A DNA stretch of 64,000 nt, taken from NCBI GenBank assembly GCA_040506705.1, contig JBEVWG010000055.1:1-64000 (forward strand), given 5' to 3'. Of the stretch, positions 59,558-64,000 are shown piece by piece (within the stretch, counting starts at the first letter, position 1; each line of letters opens with the position of its first letter). Both the position numbers and the translations under genes were made by a program. Under the pieces are notes generated by a model, which saw nothing but the letters and a program-made list of their open reading frames with translations, did not search any database and was not told the origin of the DNA. The DNA is from Thiodiazotropha sp040506705. Lineage in GTDB: Bacteria; Pseudomonadota; Gammaproteobacteria; Chromatiales; Chromatiaceae.

Positions 59558-60759
59558 ACCTTTTCGTTTAATAGGGAATGATCATTGGGTAGTTCATATT
59601 CATTCCTGGCTGAACCATGAAACGCCTCCAGTTTCTTGACCTCCAGACCAGCAGATTCAAGCCCACTGCGCAATCTATCCAACTGTTGACTAACCATAGT
59701 GGATGTCTCCGGGATTTCAGACCAGATGGTTGTGGAAATAGATTCACCAACGAGATGCAGGCGTATGCGCATAGGGCCGAGGGGAGATAGATTCATATGT
59801 AGCGTTAATTGCCACCCGGATTGGGAATTGGTAGCTCCATGATGACCATCTCTTGCGATTTTAATATGAAATAGATCAAATCCATCACCATTTCGAATCG
59901 GCAGTTCAAACTGCCAGATCTGCCGTGTTGAGTCATCTGTGGGCAGTGAGCTGAGTTGATTGGTCTGTATTCTGGCAATTGCCCCATCAATGTGTTTAAA
60001 AAGATCGAGTAAAAGCTTGACTGTAGCATCAGTCTCCACTGCTTGTGGCGCAACAGGCGGTTGTGGTGTTGAAGGTAATGGCAGATTCTGCATGGGCAAC
60101 TGCAACGAACTCTTTGGTGCCAGGTTGGGTGCTGCTTGTCCCTGCACTGGTAGTCCACTTCCTGTGGAGACAGAAGATTGAGAAATATAGGGTTTTATCA
60201 AACCGATCAATCGTAAAAGATTGAGCTTTAAATCATTATTCGGCAGGGTTTGTCGAATCAGCTGCAGTTCTGTCTGAGTGCCACTTAGTTGTAATGCCTT
60301 ACTCATATCTGGTTTGAAATTGGAACTATCGATGGAGAGGGTACGTGTCAGTATCTGCGCAACCGCTTGTTTGACTGGCTTGGGAAGGGGCTGAGTCGTG
60401 GGTTTACTGAGAGTTTCCACCAAAGCCTTGAAAAGCTGTGGTAAAGGTTGTTGTCTGGGGAGATTGTTTTTCAGTGCCCAGGCGGTTAATTCCTTCTGTG
60501 TGGGTTGAGTGATGACACGCAGCTCAGGAAGTTGTCCCGCTTTTTCTACCTGTAGCAGCAGAGGCTGACCAGGAGAGACGCTCAAGGTAGTTTGAGCGGT
60601 CAACTGAGTCACTCCGATTTGTAATCGCATGGCGCCATTGATAGTTTCACTAAGCGCGGTACCGCGCAGTACCTGTCCAGGCTGGATCGTCTCTAACAGC
60701 GATTTAGCTGTTACCGAGGTGGGCAGCGGCGGTAGGATTTTTGCTATCGAGAACGGCAT
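59554..60759 (-). CDS. Flagellar hook-length control protein FliK-like
   Basis: 401 residues, Gln/Pro/Leu-rich and low in predicted structure up to about residue 240. The C-terminal part resembles the FliK specificity-switch domain: HIKIARDGHHGATNSQSGW, LTLHMNLSPLGPMRIRLHLV and LDRLRSGLESAGLEVKKLE. FliK measures hook length and tells FlhB to stop hook export. Pairing with an FlhB-CC gene in the same operon, away from the main flagellar cluster, supports the role. The N-terminus is divergent, so it may be a second FliK-type protein. Confidence 0.8.
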   Translation of the reverse strand: MPFSIAKILPPLPTSVTAKSLLETIQPGQVLRGTALSETINGAMRLQIGVTQLTAQTTLSVSPGQPLLLQVEKAGQLPELRVITQPTQKELTAWALKNNLPRQQPLPQLFKALVETLSKPTTQPLPKPVKQAVAQILTRTLSIDSSNFKPDMSKALQLSGTQTELQLIRQTLPNNDLKLNLLRLIGLIKPYISQSSVSTGSGLPVQGQAAPNLAPKSSLQLPMQNLPLPSTPQPPVAPQAVETDATVKLLLDLFKHIDGAIARIQTNQLSSLPTDDSTRQIWQFELPIRNGDGFDLFHIKIARDGHHGATNSQSGWQLTLHMNLSPLGPMRIRLHLVGESISTTIWSEIPETSTMVSQQLDRLRSGLESAGLEVKKLEAFHGSARNEYELPNDHSLLNEKV

Positions 60760-60898
60760 CAGCGTTTCCGGTCAATTGATTATGGAAAGTATACCCAAGC
60801 TTGGACAATGTTGTTTGATTCAATGGTAAACCAATGAATCTCTGTATTCCTGTTTATAAGATGCTTTAAAACAGGCATAAAACGATTAAAAACAATAC

Positions 60899-60939
60899 TA
60901 TTAACCCTGAAGACGACATACTTAGTCGCCGGGTTAATA
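60899..60939. repeat. 41-bp dispersed imperfect palindrome, copy 2
   Basis: Identical at all 41 positions to 4184-4224: 9-bp terminal inverted repeats TATTAACCC/GGGTTAATA and an inner GACGAC/GTCGCC hairpin with a TGAA bulge. It lies in the 228-bp gap between the divergent fliK-like and pentapeptide genes. CCTGTTT and AAACAGG at 60850-60876 form a separate hairpin just upstream. Confidence 0.8.
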
Positions 60940-60987
60940 TATTACCTAAACTAACCTGAACCTGCAGAATCAGGCTAAAGTGTAGCT

Positions 60988-61764
60988 ATGGAAAAACAAA
61001 GTAAAGATTCACCCCAAGTATGGTTCGTAAAGCATGAGGGACAGGTTTCAGGGCCTGTAACAGCATCACGAGTCAGGCAGCTGCTGCTGGATGGTGCTTT
61101 GGATTTGACTGATCAAATCAGCTCAGACCAACAAGTGTGGCAGCAGGTTCTACAGGTGCCAAGTGTGGTTCCCCTCCAGTTGCGCGCAGATTCCGGTGAT
61201 AAGGATGCGATGGCTAAAGTGGAAGCGCGAGCGCAGACCAGGGAGAAGGATAGGGCACGTATAGGTCGGATTCCGATACTACCTCTGACAATTTCAATCC
61301 TGGTCATGGGGGTTGTGTTAGTTGTTTCTCTGCTGATTGGAATGCCTGAGCATATCGATACCCCCCAATGTGATCAGCCTCCAGCTCCAGGAGTCAACTG
61401 GCGAAACTGTCTTCTGCTTGGCATAGATGTTGGGTCTGCAAGTTTGGCGGGGGCAAATATGAATAGTGCTGTATTGCGTCAGGGGAAATTCAGTGCTACC
61501 AATCTGAATGGCGTCGATTTGAGTTATGCAGATATCCGACAGGCAGATCTACGTTATGCCCAGATGCAAAATAGCCTCCTTGTGGGAGCGAACCTGCAGG
61601 GTGCGGATCTTCGTGATGCGGATCTAACAAATAGTAACTTACAATTTGCTGATTTGAGTGGCAGTCGCATCGATGGAGTGCTTTGGAGCGGAACCCGACT
61701 GGATAGCGCAATTTGGTTCGATGGTCGGACTTGTGGTGAAAACTCAGTGGGTCAATGTCGCTGA
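60988..61764 (+). CDS. GYF-like, membrane-anchored pentapeptide-repeat protein
   Basis: 258 residues. Residues 8-60 resemble a GYF_2 domain (VWFVKHEGQVSGPVTASRVRQLLLDGALDLTDQI in two blocks). One membrane helix follows near 95-120 (LPLTISILVMGVVLVVSLLI). Residues about 140-245 are pentapeptide repeats (ASLAGANMNSAVL, ATNLNGVDLSYADIRQADL, GANLQGADLRDADLTNSNL), a right-handed beta-helix presumably in the periplasm, with cysteines at its caps. Function unknown; the GYF-like part suggests binding to proline-rich partners in the cytoplasm. Confidence 0.82.
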   Translation: MEKQSKDSPQVWFVKHEGQVSGPVTASRVRQLLLDGALDLTDQISSDQQVWQQVLQVPSVVPLQLRADSGDKDAMAKVEARAQTREKDRARIGRIPILPLTISILVMGVVLVVSLLIGMPEHIDTPQCDQPPAPGVNWRNCLLLGIDVGSASLAGANMNSAVLRQGKFSATNLNGVDLSYADIRQADLRYAQMQNSLLVGANLQGADLRDADLTNSNLQFADLSGSRIDGVLWSGTRLDSAIWFDGRTCGENSVGQCR

Positions 61765-61783
61765 CTACTTTCTCAAGAGTCGA

Positions 61784-62365
61784 CTACTCTTTCGGAAAAG
61801 ACTCAGTCTCATAACGCTCAACCTGCATTGTATTCGACCAGTAACCTGAGGGTAAACCTGCCTTCATTTTGAGATGGTGCAAAAAGTCATGAGGATCTGG
61901 TAACTGATCCCAAACTGATGGTAGGAAGGTACCTCTACGCACGCCTTCAATCAGGATCAAACCATCTCTTCCTGGCCTTATTTTATAAATGAGATCAGTT
62001 TCCGATTCAAATTCCATAGGCTCTGCTGGCGTAAGTACTGAGATGTGAATTGACAATTTCTCTTTTTCACTTCTTGCCAGTGGCGGGAATCGGGGATCTT
62101 GGAATGCTGCTGAATAGGCGTTCTCCGCCACATCACTCACCAGGGCCTGTTGTGCTTCTAAATGGCCAATACATCCTCTCAGTTTATTGGCGATCATCAA
62201 GGTAACAAAACTGGCCCGTTTGGCTTGTAACTCTTGAGTATATTCCTCTGCTTTCAGATTGAGGCATTTGTGATGGGTAAGGCCATAATCTATTGATGCG
62301 CCAGCAATCTCCAACAATTCTCTACGACTTTTCTCTGAAAGTAGATTTTGCTCTGGGGTGATCAT
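61784..62365 (-). CDS. AMMECR1-domain protein (AmmeMemoRadiSam system protein A)
   Basis: 193 residues. The AMMECR1 core is clear: ASFVTLMIANKLRGCIGHLEA has the signature LRGCIG, followed by NAYSAAFQDPRFPPLARSE, ISVLTPAEPM and GLILIEGVRRGTFLPSVWDQ. The family is widespread; in bacteria it is often encoded with a Memo-like protein and a radical SAM protein, neither of which is adjacent. Function unknown. Convergent with the pentapeptide gene, 19 bp apart. Confidence 0.92.
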   Translation of the reverse strand: MITPEQNLLSEKSRRELLEIAGASIDYGLTHHKCLNLKAEEYTQELQAKRASFVTLMIANKLRGCIGHLEAQQALVSDVAENAYSAAFQDPRFPPLARSEKEKLSIHISVLTPAEPMEFESETDLIYKIRPGRDGLILIEGVRRGTFLPSVWDQLPDPHDFLHHLKMKAGLPSGYWSNTMQVERYETESFPKE

Positions 62366-62944
62366 GATCCACTCCTTACAGGAAGCAGGCAGTAATACAA
62401 GGGAATCTGTAACAGGTTATGATTATCTTCAGAATAGATCGATTATTGCCGAATCGTTCCTTGCTTGGTATTGCTAAGGAATATATTCATATAGTAAACC
62501 TTTTGCCAGAGGTTTCTCTGACAGAGAATTTAATCAATAAAGATACCCTTTATCTATAGAATAGCCTATTGGCACTGCTGTGATTCTGATAGAGCTGGAG
62601 GAGCGGGGCATAGCAATGTGGCAATGAATTGAAGGTGTATGCCGTCATTTGAAAGCCTTGTCATGCGTGCCTCTACTTTTGATCCAGAGATCACTGGTTG
62701 GGCAGCCTGTTTTAGGATTGTCACTCTGGGTGGATCAAATTCACCATACTCTTTTAGATTCTTCGCGAATGTTTTGCAAAATCCACAACTTAACTCGTTA
62801 CCCAAGCGATCAGGCGAACTGTTTGTGAAACACTACTGTCTGGCTAATTTGTCGATTGGAGAGATTCTCTTACCTGCTGTTCTGGATTAGTCGCCTCGTG
62901 TTCGACATAATTCGCCCCTTGGTATTTTCCTATGGATAAATGAT
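62366..62944. other. Intergenic region with two opposed open frames of uncertain status
   Basis: 579 bp before rdgC. A minus-strand frame (62566-62805, TTG start, 79 codons) and a plus-strand frame (62639-62890, ATG start, 83 codons) overlap almost completely. Neither has a convincing ribosome-binding site or a family I recognise; at most one is coding. The minus frame reads slightly more protein-like (CGFCKTFAKNLKEYGEFDPP). Upstream, 62366-62560 is AT-rich without identifiable features. Confidence 0.35.
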
Positions 62945-63850
62945 ATGTGGTTTAAGAATCTTCGGATCTATCTGTTACAGCAGCCCTTCAATCTTTCTCA
63001 GGACGCTATGGAGGAGCAGCTGAAGGGTAAGGCTTTTCAAACCTGTGGTAGCCAGGATCTGATGAGCATGGGGTGGGATAGCCCTCTGGGAAGAAAGGCC
63101 GATAGCCTGGTGCATGAGATCGCCGGTTGTCAAATGATCTGTGCGAGGCAGGAGGAGAAACTGCTGCCCTCAACGGTTATCAAAGAGATCATGGAGGAGA
63201 AGCTGGCGGAAATTGAGCTGGAAGAGGGGCGTAAGGTAGGTCGCAAGGAGAGGACCGAACTGCGGGAGGATATCTTTCAACAGCTTTTACCGCAGGCATT
63301 TAGTCGCCACACTCGGCAATATGCCATGATCGATAAGCAACAGGGGTGGATACTGGTCGATGCATCCAGTGCGAACAAAGCAGAGGCGCTGATTACCTTG
63401 CTACGGGATACACTTGGCTCTCTGCCTGTGAAACCTCTGGAGAGTGCCACAGCGCCAACCTATGTGATGACTGAGTGGCTGAAGCGTCCGGGACAAGACA
63501 AAAACTTTTCTCTCTCGGACAGCTGTGAACTTCAGGATCGCTCTGATGAAGCAAGCATCTTGCGTTGTAAAGGGCAGGATTTGACGGCTGACGAGATTTT
63601 AGCCCATTTAGAGGCGGGTAAGGATGTTGTTAAACTTGCTGTCGAATGGGATGAACGGATCTCCTGCCTGATTGAATCAGATCTCTCTATCAAAAGATTG
63701 AGATTCCTCGATCTACTGCAAGAGCAGGCTGCTGATAATCAAATAGAGACAGAAGCGGATGCATTTGATAGCCATTTTACCCTGATGAGTCTGGAGTTCA
63801 GACGACTACTGCCGGAACTGTTCGAACTATTTGGCGGTGTCGCGGAGTAG
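62945..63850 (+). CDS. rdgC: Recombination-associated protein RdgC
   Basis: 301 residues, standard for RdgC. MWFKNLRIYLLQQPF, LVHEIAGCQMICARQEEKLLPSTV in two parts, RKVGRKERTELREDIFQQLLPQAFSR and GWILVDASSANKAEALITLL are family-typical, as is LEFRRLLPELFELFGG at the end. RdgC is a ring-shaped double-strand DNA-binding protein that limits RecA action and supports nucleoid stability. Monocistronic as far as the window shows. Confidence 0.96.
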   Translation: MWFKNLRIYLLQQPFNLSQDAMEEQLKGKAFQTCGSQDLMSMGWDSPLGRKADSLVHEIAGCQMICARQEEKLLPSTVIKEIMEEKLAEIELEEGRKVGRKERTELREDIFQQLLPQAFSRHTRQYAMIDKQQGWILVDASSANKAEALITLLRDTLGSLPVKPLESATAPTYVMTEWLKRPGQDKNFSLSDSCELQDRSDEASILRCKGQDLTADEILAHLEAGKDVVKLAVEWDERISCLIESDLSIKRLRFLDLLQEQAADNQIETEADAFDSHFTLMSLEFRRLLPELFELFGGVAE

Positions 63851-64000
63851 AACGTTGAATGTAGAGGACCACACTAGAAGGGGATGTAGTGCAACATTTT
63901 GGCAACAGGTTACCGAATAACCTGATGTAGTTTGTGGTTTATTGACTCAGGTCAATGTCGATCCCGAGTAGAATCTTTAGTCTCTTCCTACGCTCACGGT

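Noticed and set aside
1..64000. CRISPR arrays, prophage, insertion sequences or rRNA operons
   Set aside because: No regularly spaced repeats, transposase, integrase or rRNA sequence was seen; the tRNA-Pro has no adjacent integrase or repeated 3' end.

Overview
The window is a chromosomal segment of a motile gammaproteobacterium with a thiosulfate-oxidizing (Sox) capability, most like sulfur-oxidizing Chromatiales-type lineages. I infer this from gammaproteobacterial gene orders (thrS-infC-rpmI-rplT-pheST-ihfA; rpsF-rpsR-DUF2232-rplI-dnaB-alr-radA; fleQ-fleSR-fliEFGHIJ), the soxXAK-rhodanese block, a periplasmic DsrE-like protein, and moderate GC. Nothing in the window is a phage, integron, CRISPR array or recognisable insertion sequence. 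It is mostly well-packed core genome with several accessory islets.

Layout. 1-4150: a Zur-type zinc-uptake locus, with znuA leaving the window on the minus strand and a divergent operon (small His/Cys exported protein, outer-membrane barrel, second metal-binding protein, ABC permease) around a perfect 15-bp Zur palindrome. 4605-12180: the translation block thrS to ihfA, a MerR-type regulator and tRNA-Pro(GGG); infC appears to start at AUC. 12328-14673: soxX-soxA-soxK-rhodanese on the minus strand. 14996-19411: GIY-YIG protein, SprT-like protein, secreted DsrE-like protein and a GH17-GT2 glucan synthase. 19371-23414 (minus): Ap4A phosphorylase-like protein, riboflavin synthase, an ABC exporter and an unknown secreted protein. 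23758-29510 (minus): a degenerate Hpt-REC-REC-GGDEF-EAL protein, then trmO with SDR, nucleoside phosphorylase and glycosyltransferase genes and a small unidentified reading frame. 29619-32077: a divergent sigma-factor-like protein, a glutamate-synthase-family gene remnant, and prfB with its programmed +1 frameshift. 32140-39681: lysS, a CPA2 antiporter, rnr-rlmB and an outer-membrane barrel. 39744-46345: ribosomal protein/replication/radA block. 46401-60759: PilZ and double-FHA genes, fleQ, fleSR, fliEFGHIJ, an EAL-HDOD protein, a small secreted protein, an orphan FlhB C-terminal domain and a FliK-like protein. 60988-63850: GYF-TM-pentapeptide protein, AMMECR1 protein, rdgC.

How it works together. 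The flagellar part reads as a hierarchy: FleQ (with the LFRS c-di-GMP-binding motif) above sigma-54 promoters in front of fleS and fliE, with c-di-GMP-related proteins nearby (PilZ, EAL-HDOD, and the degenerate GGDEF-EAL protein further away). The sox block supplies the SoxXA cytochrome and accessory proteins but not SoxYZ, SoxB or SoxCD, which must lie elsewhere if the pathway is complete. A 41-bp imperfect palindrome is present in two identical intergenic copies 57 kb apart and belongs to neither neighbouring gene.

All calls rest on reading the sequence and recalled family knowledge; no database search was run.
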